A DNA stretch of 44,017 nucleotides, taken from positions 1-44,017 of the forward strand of contig NZ_AZRN01000008.1 of assembly GCF_002895565.1 (NCBI RefSeq). Reading direction: 5' to 3'. Numbering within the stretch: the stretch's first letter is position 1; each line of letters opens with the position of its first letter. The translations under genes were made by a program, and so were the position numbers. This document shows positions 26,257-36,628 of this stretch, piece after piece. The notes beneath the pieces were generated by a model. The model saw only the letters and a program-made list of their open reading frames with translations. It did no database searches and was not told where the DNA came from. Source of the DNA: Petrotoga mexicana DSM 14811 (GTDB taxonomy: Bacteria > Thermotogota > Thermotogae > Petrotogales > Petrotogaceae).

Positions 26257-27246
26257 ATGAAAACAATGAAAGAAATTGCCAAAATGGCTGGAGTTTCTCA
26301 ATCAACTGTTTCAAGGGTGATAAATAATAATCCTAACGTCAATCCTGAAATCAAAAGAAAAGTTTTAGAATACATTAGAAAATACAATTATCAACCAAAT
26401 AGAATGGCTCGAAGCCTTGTCAAAAATAAAAGCTTTCTTATTGGAATAGTACTACCCGAATTAACGAACCCTTATTTCCCAGAAATACTAGAATCCTTAG
26501 AAGAAGAAGCAAATTACTATCATTATAACATTGTTCTGTCAATCACTTATGGTAGCCTTCAAAGAGAAAAAGAACAAATAGAAATGCTTTTAAGTAGAAG
26601 AGTTGACGGATTAATCATAAATCCAACGGATCTGTCTCATGTTGAACATATAACTAAAATCAAATCAATCTTACCTACTGTTATATGTGCCCAAGATTTA
26701 GACGGTTTTGATTATGTAACGGTTGATCACTATTTGGCGGGAAAAATCGTTGCTAAATATCTAATAAATAAAGGGCACATAAACATCGGATATATTGGAT
26801 ATTTAAAAGATAAAAAGTTAAAAGGATTTTATGAAGAAATCATAGCTAACAATTTGAATTTTAACGAAGACAATTATCTAGTGGCTCCTGAGGAGATATC
26901 TGATTTCACAAAAAGCAGTGAAAAAAAGTTATTAACAAAAATTATAGATAATAATATAACAGCAGTCTACACTATAAACGATATTATAGCAACAAAAGTG
27001 ATCAATATTTTGATAAAAAATAAAATGAAAGTTCCAGATGATGTAGCGGTAGTAGGTTTTGATAACACCATAATTTGTAATTTAACAAATCCACCGTTAA
27101 CCAGCGTCGCGCAACCCACACGAGAAATCGGTAGAAAAAGCGTTGATATATTAATCAAAAAAATTGAAAAAACGAATGCACACACCGAGTATAATTTGGA
27201 TCAAATTTTTCTACCACCTAGATTGGTGATAAGGAAATCCACATAA
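26257..27246 (+). CDS. LacI-family transcriptional regulator
   Basis: A 329-residue repressor. The N-terminal helix-turn-helix is clear: MKEIAKMAGVSQSTVSRVINNN with the following YQPNRMARSLV hinge helix. The periplasmic-binding-like effector domain runs from IGIVLPELTNPYFPE to the end, including the GYIGYLKD, AVYTINDIIA and VAVVGFDNT landmarks. I choose the ATG at 26257, preceded by GGAG; the frame is open from 26227 but the first 10 residues are not family-like. It is followed after 31 bases by the GH4 gene, and the two probably form one operon controlled by the palindrome upstream. The inducer is likely a sugar related to the GH4 substrate. Confidence 0.92.
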   Translation: MKTMKEIAKMAGVSQSTVSRVINNNPNVNPEIKRKVLEYIRKYNYQPNRMARSLVKNKSFLIGIVLPELTNPYFPEILESLEEEANYYHYNIVLSITYGSLQREKEQIEMLLSRRVDGLIINPTDLSHVEHITKIKSILPTVICAQDLDGFDYVTVDHYLAGKIVAKYLINKGHINIGYIGYLKDKKLKGFYEEIIANNLNFNEDNYLVAPEEISDFTKSSEKKLLTKIIDNNITAVYTINDIIATKVINILIKNKMKVPDDVAVVGFDNTIICNLTNPPLTSVAQPTREIGRKSVDILIKKIEKTNAHTEYNLDQIFLPPRLVIRKST

Positions 27247-27277
27247 TTAAAGAACTTACAAAGGAGGAAAAAGGTAA

Positions 27278-28735
<1,458 letters not shown>

Positions 28736-28743
28736 TTTATTTT

Positions 28744-28768
28744 AGGGGGCAAATGCCCCCTTTATTTA
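28744..28768. terminator. Intrinsic terminator between the GH4 gene and the convergent deoR-type gene
   Basis: AGGGGGC and GCCCCCT (28744-28750 and 28755-28761) form a 7-bp GC stem with a four-base loop, followed by TTTATTT. On the other strand an A/T stretch also follows, so it may work in both directions. It overlaps the end of the deoR-type gene by three bases. Confidence 0.85.
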
Positions 28769-29515
28769 ATAAACAAACCTATCTGCAAAGATTTTGTATA
28801 AATTCTCGTTATAAGTGTCAGTGATAAATTTATCTATTTCTTCTATTTCAAATGTTTTCATTATTGATTTTTTACCAAACTTAGAACTATCGACAAGCAT
28901 ATATATTTCATTACAATTTTCTCCCACAATCTTTTTGATACTTGCACTTTGTGGAAGATGCTCAAATGCGCCTTCTTCAAAAGAAAAAGCGCTACAAGAA
29001 AAAAAGGCTTTTTCTACACGGATTTCTTTCATCATATTCTCGGGGATAACACCAGTAGTTACACCATTTTTGTTATCTAAAGTTCCACCCGCAACTACAA
29101 CATTGTGAGTAGGATTCTCACTGAGTGCCAATGCGGTGTACAGATTATTAGTCACAATGTTTAAAAACTCTTTTTTTTGAGCTATCTTCTGAGCTAAAAT
29201 ATAAGAAGTACTACTAGCATCCAAAAACAATGTTGAATCTCGATTTATGAATTTTAAAGCTAACTCAGCAATCTTTTCCTTTTTATCCTGATTAAGCTTC
29301 ATTCTCTCAAAAAATCGAGCTTCGGATAAACTATTTTTCTTGATTCTTATGCCTCCGTAGAATTTCTCAATTAGTCCTTTTTTATAAAGCTCTGAAATAT
29401 CTCTTCTCAAAGTTACCATAGATACATCCAACTCTTCCGCCAAATCTTCTATATTAACAGATTTTTCTCTCTCTAAAATTTCTAAAATTTTATCCTGCCT
29501 CATAACTTTTGTCAT
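28766..29515 (-). CDS. DeoR-family transcriptional regulator, candidate rhamnose repressor
   Basis: A 249-residue regulator with the DeoR helix-turn-helix: RQDKILEILEREKSVNIEDL followed by LDVSMVTLRRDISELYKKGLI (about residues 6-50). The C-terminal sugar-phosphate sensing domain has LFLDASSTSYILAQKI, VTNNLYTALAL, VVVAGGTLD and the ending SKFGKKSI. Effectors of this family are phosphorylated sugars, so rhamnulose-1-phosphate is a natural guess. The ATG at 29515 is preferred over the GTG at 29524, which is inside the GGAGAGTGA ribosome site. It is divergent from the rhamnose operon, the usual arrangement for a local repressor. Confidence 0.9.
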   Translation of the reverse strand: MTKVMRQDKILEILEREKSVNIEDLAEELDVSMVTLRRDISELYKKGLIEKFYGGIRIKKNSLSEARFFERMKLNQDKKEKIAELALKFINRDSTLFLDASSTSYILAQKIAQKKEFLNIVTNNLYTALALSENPTHNVVVAGGTLDNKNGVTTGVIPENMMKEIRVEKAFFSCSAFSFEEGAFEHLPQSASIKKIVGENCNEIYMLVDSSKFGKKSIMKTFEIEEIDKFITDTYNENLYKIFADRFVY

Positions 29516-29604
29516 TAAAATCACTCTCCATCGATGTCTTATATAAATATTTTTAAAGAAAAATTAAAAAGTTTAAAATCATGCAAGAAATCCGATTACG
29601 GTCG

Positions 29605-29634
29605 ATTATAATGAATTATTTGCGAATAACTCAA
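29605..29634 (-). promoter_or_regulatory. Promoter of the deoR-type gene with an inverted repeat in the spacer
   Basis: On the minus strand TTGAGT (29634-29629), an 18-base spacer and TATAAT (29610-29605). The inverted repeat TTATT-TGCG-AATAA (29616-29629) overlaps the spacer and the -35 edge, a position suited to autorepression. Confidence 0.6.
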
Positions 29635-29656
29635 AAAAACTTTGATTATGTTAGTT

Positions 29657-29684
29657 TTGTATTTAGCAAAATTACTGATATACT
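29657..29684 (+). promoter_or_regulatory. Promoter of the rhamnose operon
   Basis: TTGTAT (29657-29662), a 16-base spacer and TATACT (29679-29684) with an extended TG (29676-29677). The leader of about 100 bases contains two short palindromes, ATAATATTAT (29701-29710) and ATGATCAT (29717-29724), that could bind a repressor. Confidence 0.55.
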
Positions 29685-29793
29685 ATGTTGAAATTATATC
29701 ATAATATTATCATAGAATGATCATATTTTACAAAAATATAATATTAAATTTAGAAATATCAATTCTAAAAATAAAAACACAGGAGGCTACAAA

Positions 29794-30438
29794 ATGTTAG
29801 AAGACCAATTAAAAAAAGAAGTTGCAGAATTTGCAAAATTAGTATGGGACAGAAAACTGACGGATGGAACGGGCGGAAATATGAGTATAAAATATGGAGA
29901 CAAAATATATATCACTCCAACATCAACTATAAAACACTTTTTAACAGAGAAAGATATCATCACCATAGATAAAAACGGGAACAAAATCGACGGACTTAAA
30001 GAACCTTCTTCAGAAAGAAAAATGCATATAAAAATATACGAAAAAGCAAATGATGTAAACGCAATTATTCATGCTCACTCAATATACGCTACCTCTTTTG
30101 CAATTACTTTTGAGAAATTACCAATAAACGCTCTTCCAGAATCTTCTTTAGTATTGGATCCGATAACCTATATACCATATCAAATGCCTGGAACCCAGGA
30201 ATTTGCAGATGCTTTTAATGAAGGTTTAGAAAAAGGATCTCGTGTATTCGTTCTCCAAAACCATGGTGTTACCGTTGCAGGAAAAGACATGAGTGAAGCC
30301 TATGTAAAACTGGAAACTTTAGAATTCCTTGCTCAAGTTTCATTCATTTCAAAACTTTATTCTAATGTGAATGAAATACCAGAAGAAAAAATAACTGCAT
30401 TCAAAGAATTTTTCAGAAGAAACAAGGAGGAACAATGA
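29794..30438 (+). CDS. Class II aldolase, probable L-rhamnulose-1-phosphate aldolase (FucA-like)
   Basis: Zinc enzyme cleaving a ketose-1-phosphate to DHAP and L-lactaldehyde. The 214-residue length equals that of E. coli fuculose-1-phosphate aldolase rather than the longer E. coli RhaD. The metal and catalytic residues are visible: Glu74, His93 and His95 in IIHAHS, and His157 in QNHGV. GGNMS (about 27-31) is the phosphate-binding loop. Because the next gene is an L-rhamnose isomerase and a rhamnulokinase ends the operon, rhamnulose-1-phosphate is the likely substrate. A strong AGGAGG precedes the ATG. It overlaps the isomerase gene by 4 bases. Confidence 0.87.
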   Translation: MLEDQLKKEVAEFAKLVWDRKLTDGTGGNMSIKYGDKIYITPTSTIKHFLTEKDIITIDKNGNKIDGLKEPSSERKMHIKIYEKANDVNAIIHAHSIYATSFAITFEKLPINALPESSLVLDPITYIPYQMPGTQEFADAFNEGLEKGSRVFVLQNHGVTVAGKDMSEAYVKLETLEFLAQVSFISKLYSNVNEIPEEKITAFKEFFRRNKEEQ

Positions 30439-31592
30439 TGGAGTTAATTGAGATAAAAGAAAAAATAAAAAATTTTAAAGTAGAAGTCCCCTCATGGGGG
30501 TTTGGAAAATCTGGAACAAGATTTCATGCTTTTCATATTCCTGGTGAAGCCAGAAATGTTTATGAAAAAATTGATGACGCTGCATTTGTAAACAAAATAA
30601 CCGATGCTGTATCTGCTGTTGCAATACATATACCGTGGGACAAAGTTGAAGATTATAAGGTTTTAAAAGAGTACGCAGAAGAAAAAGGGGTAAAAATAGG
30701 TGCAGTAAATCCAAATTATTTTGAAGACGAAGACTACCTATTTGGTTCACTAAGTAATTCTAACTTAAAAATAAGGCAAAAAGCTATTGATCAAACCTTT
30801 GAATGTATAGAAATAATGAAACAAACAAATTCAAAAATTTTATCCATGTGGATCCCAGATGGTTCTAATTATCCTGGACAGATTGATTTCAATAAATCTT
30901 TTGAATTACTGGAAGATTCATTAAAACAAATTACAAAACATTTAGAAAAAGATATGACTATGCTTTTAGAATATAAATTCTTTGAACCTGCCTTTTATTC
31001 AACACTACTATTCGATTGGGGAACTTCATATATGTTGTCGAAAGAATTAGGTGAAAATGTGAAGGTACTTGTTGATTTAGGCCATCATCCCCAAGGAACG
31101 AACATTGAATTTATAGTTTCTTTGTTATCTCAAAAAAATAAGTTAGGTGGATTTCACTTCAATTCAAGAAAATACGCAGATGATGATTTAACTGTTGGTT
31201 CTCTCAATCCATATGAATTATTTCTAATCTTCGTTGAGCTCAACAAATTTTTTGATCTTTCTGCAGAAAGTCAAAACCAAAAAATCAGCTTGGTATTAGA
31301 TCAAAGTCACAATGTAAAACCAAAAATCCTTGCTGTGGTACAGTCCTTAAATAATCTACAAATCACCTATGCAAAGTCTCTACTAGTGGATTATGAAAAA
31401 TTGAAACAAGCTCAAGAAAATCATGACGTTGTAGCGTCAGAAGAGACTTTAAAAGAAGCCTATGAAACAGATGTAAGGGAAATCTTAAGGGAGGTGAGAA
31501 AAGAAAAAGGATTACCTGAGGATACAATAAAATACGTAAAGGAGTGTGATGAGTACTGGAAAATGGTAAGGGAAAGAGAATCGGCATATTAA
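30435..31592 (+). CDS. rhaI: L-rhamnose isomerase (RhaI type)
   Basis: Isomerises L-rhamnose to L-rhamnulose; a TIM-barrel metalloenzyme. The 385-residue protein carries the metal-binding set: Glu179 (LLEYKFFEPAF), Asp214 and His217 (VDLGHHPQGTN), His241 (GFHFNSRKYADD) and Asp249. The spacings Glu-Asp 35, Asp-His 3, Asp-His 27 and His-Asp 8 equal those I recall for Pseudomonas stutzeri L-rhamnose isomerase, which distinguishes this type from E. coli RhaA. Two adjacent ATGs (30435, 30438) follow AGGAGG; the first overlaps the aldolase stop. The C-terminal part is highly charged and helical. Confidence 0.9.
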   Translation: MMELIEIKEKIKNFKVEVPSWGFGKSGTRFHAFHIPGEARNVYEKIDDAAFVNKITDAVSAVAIHIPWDKVEDYKVLKEYAEEKGVKIGAVNPNYFEDEDYLFGSLSNSNLKIRQKAIDQTFECIEIMKQTNSKILSMWIPDGSNYPGQIDFNKSFELLEDSLKQITKHLEKDMTMLLEYKFFEPAFYSTLLFDWGTSYMLSKELGENVKVLVDLGHHPQGTNIEFIVSLLSQKNKLGGFHFNSRKYADDDLTVGSLNPYELFLIFVELNKFFDLSAESQNQKISLVLDQSHNVKPKILAVVQSLNNLQITYAKSLLVDYEKLKQAQENHDVVASEETLKEAYETDVREILREVRKEKGLPEDTIKYVKECDEYWKMVRERESAY

Positions 31593-31660
31593 ATTGATTT
31601 GTTAGCCATCTGAGAGAAATAGGATAAAAACATTTTTTTGTATCAAAAGGAGAAACCAAT

Positions 31661-34345
31661 ATGAAAATTGATGTTAGAAATATGTATACAACATACGCTA
31701 TAAATCCGTTAGCCTTAAAAGATACAAGGCCCAGGCTGTCGTGGGTAGTTGAAACCAGTGAAAGGAGAAAAAAACAAAGTGCCTATCGAGTTTTAGTATC
31801 ATCATCTCAACAACTCATTGAACAAGATGAAGGAAATATATGGGATACTCATAAAATCGAAAGTGAAGATAATTACTGCTACTATAGCGGTGAAGAATTG
31901 GAAAGTTTCAAAAGGTATTACTGGAAAGTTAAAATATGGGATGAAAAAGGAGAGGAAAGCAATTGGAGTAAAGTATCTTTTTTTGAAACAGGACCTTTGA
32001 ACAAAAGTGATTGGAAAGCAAAATGGATTACAAAAAAAGATTTAAAAACCTTCTATTCTGCAGGTGATTTTAGCACAGAAAAATTCAAACATTACCATGC
32101 TGGGTATTTTAGAAAAACATTTGAAATTAAAAATGAGGTACAGAGTGCTAGAGCATATATTAGCGGGCTAGGGGTCTATGAACTTTATCTAAATGGAGAA
32201 AAAGTAGGAAATAATGTTCTTGACCCTGGACAATCAGAATATTCCAAAGAAGCTTTGTTTAATGTTTACGATATTACTTCCTTTCTTAAAAGGCAGAATT
32301 GTATAGGAGTGATTTTAGGTAACGGAAGACATTTGGAACAATTTGGATATTCGAAACCAAAACTTATAACTCAAATATTGATCGAATACGTAAATGGAGA
32401 AAAAGAATATATATTAAGTGATGAAAGTTGGGGTTCATCTCATGGACCATTACAGGAAAATGGAATATATTACGGTGAAAAATACGACGGAACATTAGAA
32501 ATGCCAGGTTGGTGCACTTACCAGTTTGATGCTTCAAATTGGGAAGAAGTAGAAGTTACAGAAGGCCCAAATTTGAGATACCAAAATATGCCACCAATTA
32601 GAGTCACAAAAATTCTCAAACCCATAAAAATGTACACCTTAAAACCAGGTGTATTCGTATATGATTTTGGTCAGAACTTTACGGGTTGGGTAAAAATTAA
32701 TGTATCTGGTCCTAAAGGTACGCAATTAAAACTAAGACATAGCGAACTAGTCAATGAAGATGGCTCTTTAAAAACTAATACACTTCGTAAAGCTGAAGCT
32801 ACAGATATATATATCCTAAAAGGCGAAGGTAAAGAAAGCTACGAACCACGATTCACTTACCATGGTTTTAGATATGTGGAAGTAAGCGGATCCCCATTTG
32901 TTCCTACAATAGAAAATATAGAAGGACGCTTTATTCATTCGGATGTAGAAAAGGTTGGTGATTTTTACTGTTCAAATGAACTTATAAATAAAATCCATAA
33001 AAATATATTGTGGGGACAATTGAGTAACCTACATAGTATTCCCACAGATTGCCCTCAGCGAGACGAAAGATTTGGATGGATGGGAGATGCACAATTATCT
33101 GCGGAAGAAGCGATATACAATTTTGATATGAGCCTTTTTTATGAAAATTATCTTCAAGAGATAAAATTATCACAAAAAGAGGATGGCTCAATTTCTGACG
33201 TTGTACCCGCCTATATAAAACTTTATCCGGCAGATCCCGCATGGGGAACAGCTTACATAACGATAGCTTGGTACTTGTATAAATACTATAAAAATGAAAA
33301 AGTTTTGTCAGATCACTACGAATCTATGAAAAAGTACGTAGAGCTTTTACATAAGAGTAGTGAAAACAATTTGCTAAAAAAATTGGGCAAATTTGGTGAT
33401 TGGTGCCCTCCAGGAGCTATATCTCCTAAAAAGACCACTGTAGAGTTTACTTCAACATGGTACTACTACAATGACGTTTACCTCTTTTCAAAAATTGCTG
33501 AGGTTTTAGGAAAAGAAAAAGATGCTCAACATTACTTTGAATTATCTAAAAACATTAAAAAATCTTTTAATGACTACTTTCTTAAAGATTATGGTTACGA
33601 AAGTAGAATGTTTGGACCGGTAGATCGATTAATTTCTCAAACATCTCAAATTCTTCCTTTATACTATAACATGGTTCCGAATGATAAAAAAGAATTTATT
33701 TTAGAGAAATTGATAAACAATATTGTAGAGCATCAGGATTCTCACCTAGATACAGGAATAGTGGGAACAAGGTATTTATTCGATGTACTGAGTGAGAATG
33801 GATACTCAGACCTCGCATTTAGAATAGCAACTCAAGAAAGCTATCCCAGCTGGGGATACATGATTAAAGAAGGCGCAACAACCGTTTGGGAGAGGTGGGA
33901 AAAGTTAGAAGCTGGAGGAATGAACTCACAAAATCATATTATGTTAGGTTCTGTAGATACCTTTTTTTACAAATATTTGGCTGGAATATCTTTAGAAAAA
34001 GATGGCTGGAAAAAAGCTAGAATCAAACCACATTTAGTTGGAGAAGAAAAATTTGCCTCAGCTAAAATTAAAACAATAATAGGCGAATTTCAGGTTTCAT
34101 GGGAAAAGGGAGAAAATTTATTTAAACTCTCAGTAGTAATACCTTTTGGAACGGAAGCTGATTTATTTATCCCCAAATTATGGAATGAATTTAACTTGAA
34201 AGAAGAAAGAGAATTATTGTTTGACAACGAACAAATTAAAGATTTTAAAGAAAGAAATAATATTAAACTAAAAGAGTATAATGAAGAAAATGTAATCTTA
34301 AATTTAGGTAGTGGTCAATATTACTTTGAATTAGAAAAGAAATAA
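31661..34345 (+). CDS. Alpha-L-rhamnosidase, GH78
   Basis: Releases terminal L-rhamnose from rhamnosides. The 894-residue protein has the GH78 layout: an N-terminal fibronectin-like domain (about 1-125), beta-sandwich carbohydrate-binding domains (to about 430), then an (alpha/alpha)6 barrel and a C-terminal beta domain. The active-site signature DCPQRDERFGWMGD (about 462-475) supplies the catalytic acids, and the later WERWEKLEAGGMNSQNHIM region holds the probable base Glu. There is no signal peptide, so it is intracellular and must act on imported oligosaccharides or glycosides. AAGGAG precedes the ATG. It is in the middle of the rhamnose operon, 68 bases after the isomerase. Confidence 0.93.
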   Translation: MKIDVRNMYTTYAINPLALKDTRPRLSWVVETSERRKKQSAYRVLVSSSQQLIEQDEGNIWDTHKIESEDNYCYYSGEELESFKRYYWKVKIWDEKGEESNWSKVSFFETGPLNKSDWKAKWITKKDLKTFYSAGDFSTEKFKHYHAGYFRKTFEIKNEVQSARAYISGLGVYELYLNGEKVGNNVLDPGQSEYSKEALFNVYDITSFLKRQNCIGVILGNGRHLEQFGYSKPKLITQILIEYVNGEKEYILSDESWGSSHGPLQENGIYYGEKYDGTLEMPGWCTYQFDASNWEEVEVTEGPNLRYQNMPPIRVTKILKPIKMYTLKPGVFVYDFGQNFTGWVKINVSGPKGTQLKLRHSELVNEDGSLKTNTLRKAEATDIYILKGEGKESYEPRFTYHGFRYVEVSGSPFVPTIENIEGRFIHSDVEKVGDFYCSNELINKIHKNILWGQLSNLHSIPTDCPQRDERFGWMGDAQLSAEEAIYNFDMSLFYENYLQEIKLSQKEDGSISDVVPAYIKLYPADPAWGTAYITIAWYLYKYYKNEKVLSDHYESMKKYVELLHKSSENNLLKKLGKFGDWCPPGAISPKKTTVEFTSTWYYYNDVYLFSKIAEVLGKEKDAQHYFELSKNIKKSFNDYFLKDYGYESRMFGPVDRLISQTSQILPLYYNMVPNDKKEFILEKLINNIVEHQDSHLDTGIVGTRYLFDVLSENGYSDLAFRIATQESYPSWGYMIKEGATTVWERWEKLEAGGMNSQNHIMLGSVDTFFYKYLAGISLEKDGWKKARIKPHLVGEEKFASAKIKTIIGEFQVSWEKGENLFKLSVVIPFGTEADLFIPKLWNEFNLKEERELLFDNEQIKDFKERNNIKLKEYNEENVILNLGSGQYYFELEKK

Positions 34346-34431
34346 CGTTTTTACCCCTTTTGAATACGATGATTTAGAGAAAAATGTCACTCATTCAACA
34401 GCCCAAGGAGTTAAAATAGAAGGTATTAAAA

Positions 34432-34512
34432 ATGAGAAGATACAAACTATTTTTAAATGGTAAATTTGTAGAGTCAGGTATAAAGCGACAGTTTTAGCAA
34501 ATTGTACCCAAA
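34432..34512 (+). pseudogene. Relic of an aldehyde dehydrogenase N-terminus
   Basis: Within the 188-base gap after the rhamnosidase, an ATG-started frame reads 21 residues: MRRYKLFLNGKFVESGIKRQ, then F and a TAG at 34495. It continues after the stop as QIVPK. This matches the start of the NAD-dependent aldehyde dehydrogenases (a K-L-F-I-N-G-x-F-V-x-S opening followed by F-x-x-x-N-P). The remaining 450 or so residues are missing, and the larA ribosome site follows. In a rhamnose operon the natural identity is lactaldehyde dehydrogenase. No ribosome site precedes the relic, and nothing else in the gap looks coding. Confidence 0.55.
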
Positions 34513-34533
34513 TAACTTTGAAGGTGTGAAAAA

Positions 34534-35820
34534 ATGAAAGTTAAAATTCCCTACGGTAAAGAAAAAAAGATCTTAGATTTAGATAAACATTTAAATGTTT
34601 CTTTATTAAAAAAGCGGGAATTTAGAGGCTTAGGGGATGCTTTTGACATTGAGATGATAAAATCGTTAGGTCTTCCTTTTGGCACCCCTTCTCTTACAAC
34701 CATAGCTAAGAGGAAAAAGAACTGCTGTATAGTTATTTCTGACACCACAAGGCCCGTGCCAAATTCTCTTATTTTGCCCTATATAATCTTTGATTTGAGG
34801 TTTGCTGGCATTAAAAAGGAGAATATAACAATCTTAATCGCAAATGGTTCACATGAACCAGTCCCAGAAAGTATGTTTGAAGAATTAGTTGGTAAAGAAG
34901 TTTTGGATGAAAATATAAAAATAATTAATCACGACGCTTACGATGATACTCAATTGAAGAAGATTGGAGAAACTTCTTCTGGTTGTCCTGCCATTGTGAA
35001 TAAAAAATATTTAGAAGCGGACTTAAAAATCTGTACAGGTTTAATAGAGCCTCATTTTATGGCAGGATATTCAGGGGGAAGAAAATCAATCTGCCCAGGA
35101 ATAGTTGGCATTGAAACCTTGAAAGTATTTCATGGCGTTAAGGCGATGGGAGATCCAAATTCAAAAAGTTGTCAGTTAGAAAATAACCCTGTTGATAAGA
35201 TGGCTAGAGAAGTAGCTATGATGGCTGGTTGTGATTTCATAGTAAATGTTTCTTTAAACGCCAAAAAAGAAGTGACCGGGATTTATGCAGGTGATATCTT
35301 TCAAGCTCACGAAGTAGGTTGTAGAATGGTAGCATATGATTCAATAGTGAAAATAGAGGAACCTGTGGATATAGTGATAACATCAAATGCTGGGTACCCT
35401 TTAGACCAAAACTTTTATCAAACCGTTAAAGGCTTGGTAGAAGCTTCAGAGATTCTAAAACCTGATGGAGTTATAATAATGGCTTCTAAATGCGAAAAAG
35501 GTATCGGGAAAAAAGAGTTTAAAGAATTGCTTTTAGAAGTAAAAGAAAAAGGAATAAAAGAATTTTTAAAAAGCCATGATTCTCCTGAAACTTTCAAAAG
35601 TGATCAATGGGAGGTACAAAAGTTAACTCAAGTATTAGAAAAAACAAAAAACATTTTCATGTTGTCATCGTTGGATGAGGAAGAGTACAAGTATACTTTT
35701 TCAACTAAAATCAACAGTTTAGAAGAAGGATTAAAAAACGCTTTAAAATTAAAAGGGCACGGCGCCAAGATAGCGGTAATTCCTCAAGGACCTTATGTTG
35801 TTGGAAAGATAAAAAATTGA
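34534..35820 (+). CDS. larA: Nickel-dependent lactate racemase family protein (LarA-like)
   Basis: LarA interconverts D- and L-lactate using a nickel-pincer nucleotide covalently bound to a lysine. The 428-residue length equals that of the Lactobacillus enzyme. Key residues are in place: SDTTRP with Asp70 and Arg73, GSHEP with His107, and EPHFMAGYSGGRKSICPG with His174 and Lys184, then FHG with His200. His174, Lys184 and His200 have the same numbers as in L. plantarum LarA as I recall it. Family members with other 2-hydroxyacid substrates exist, so lactate is inferred from the following Etf and dehydrogenase genes. The cofactor genes larB, larC and larE are not in the window. AAGGTG precedes the ATG. 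Confidence 0.85.
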   Translation: MKVKIPYGKEKKILDLDKHLNVSLLKKREFRGLGDAFDIEMIKSLGLPFGTPSLTTIAKRKKNCCIVISDTTRPVPNSLILPYIIFDLRFAGIKKENITILIANGSHEPVPESMFEELVGKEVLDENIKIINHDAYDDTQLKKIGETSSGCPAIVNKKYLEADLKICTGLIEPHFMAGYSGGRKSICPGIVGIETLKVFHGVKAMGDPNSKSCQLENNPVDKMAREVAMMAGCDFIVNVSLNAKKEVTGIYAGDIFQAHEVGCRMVAYDSIVKIEEPVDIVITSNAGYPLDQNFYQTVKGLVEASEILKPDGVIIMASKCEKGIGKKEFKELLLEVKEKGIKEFLKSHDSPETFKSDQWEVQKLTQVLEKTKNIFMLSSLDEEEYKYTFSTKINSLEEGLKNALKLKGHGAKIAVIPQGPYVVGKIKN

Positions 35821-35836
35821 AAAGGAGCCATCTTTA

Positions 35837-36628
35837 ATGGAAATATGTGTATTAGTCAAACAAGTACCTTCCACTGACAAGGTACAGATAGATGAGGAAA
35901 CTGGCACAATGATAAGAAGTGAATTGGAATCCGAACTCAACCCATTGGACATGTATGCAGTCGAAGAAGCGGTAAGAATTAAAGAAAATACACCACAAAC
36001 TAAAATAACGGTTGTGACGATGGGGCCTTCTTCAGCAGAATACGCACTAAAAGAAGCAATATCAATGGGATGTGATGAAGGAGTATTGTTAACTGATAGA
36101 AAGTTTGCAGGTGCGGACACCTTAGCAACCGCTTATACGTTGACTCAATATTTAAAAGACAAGCAATACGATATAATATTCGCCGGTGAAAGGGCAACAG
36201 ACGGAGAAACAGGTCAAGTAGGACCATCCGTTGGAACACAGTTAGATATCCCTATACTAACCTATGTCAACAAGATAATTAACATTACAAACGATACGAT
36301 AACCGTTCAAAGGGCTGTAGAAGGTGGAAACGAAATCATCCAAACTCAGTTACCGGCTTTAATAACAGTTGTGAAAGAGATAAACGAACCAAGATTACCA
36401 AATTTAGAAAACAAACTAAAAGCTAAAAAAAGTATTATAAAAATAGTGAGCAATCAAGAGTTAAAAATAGAGGAAGAAAAGTTAGGACTTAAAGGATCTC
36501 CAACAAGGGTTGTAAAGGTATTCTATCCAAAGATATCAAGAAATGGTGAAAAAGTAGTAGTAAAAACTCCACAAGAAGCCCTAGAAAAAATAACAAGCTT
36601 TCTAAAAGAAAAAGGCGTGATATCATGA
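35837..36628 (+). CDS. etfB: Electron transfer flavoprotein beta subunit, lactate-dehydrogenase-linked type
   Basis: EtfB carries the second flavin (or AMP) of the ETF complex. The 263-residue protein starts ICVLVKQVPSTDKV and has NPLDMYAVEEAVR and VVTMGPSSAEYALKEAISMG, standard for the family. The loop ATDGETGQVGP (about 120-130) resembles the DGDTAQVG-type loop of electron-bifurcating ETFs such as LctB and CarD, not the loop of mitochondrial EtfB. This suggests it may bind FAD and NAD. AAGGAG precedes the ATG. It overlaps etfA by 4 bases (ATGA), and larA is 16 bases upstream. Confidence 0.9.
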   Translation: MEICVLVKQVPSTDKVQIDEETGTMIRSELESELNPLDMYAVEEAVRIKENTPQTKITVVTMGPSSAEYALKEAISMGCDEGVLLTDRKFAGADTLATAYTLTQYLKDKQYDIIFAGERATDGETGQVGPSVGTQLDIPILTYVNKIINITNDTITVQRAVEGGNEIIQTQLPALITVVKEINEPRLPNLENKLKAKKSIIKIVSNQELKIEEEKLGLKGSPTRVVKVFYPKISRNGEKVVVKTPQEALEKITSFLKEKGVIS

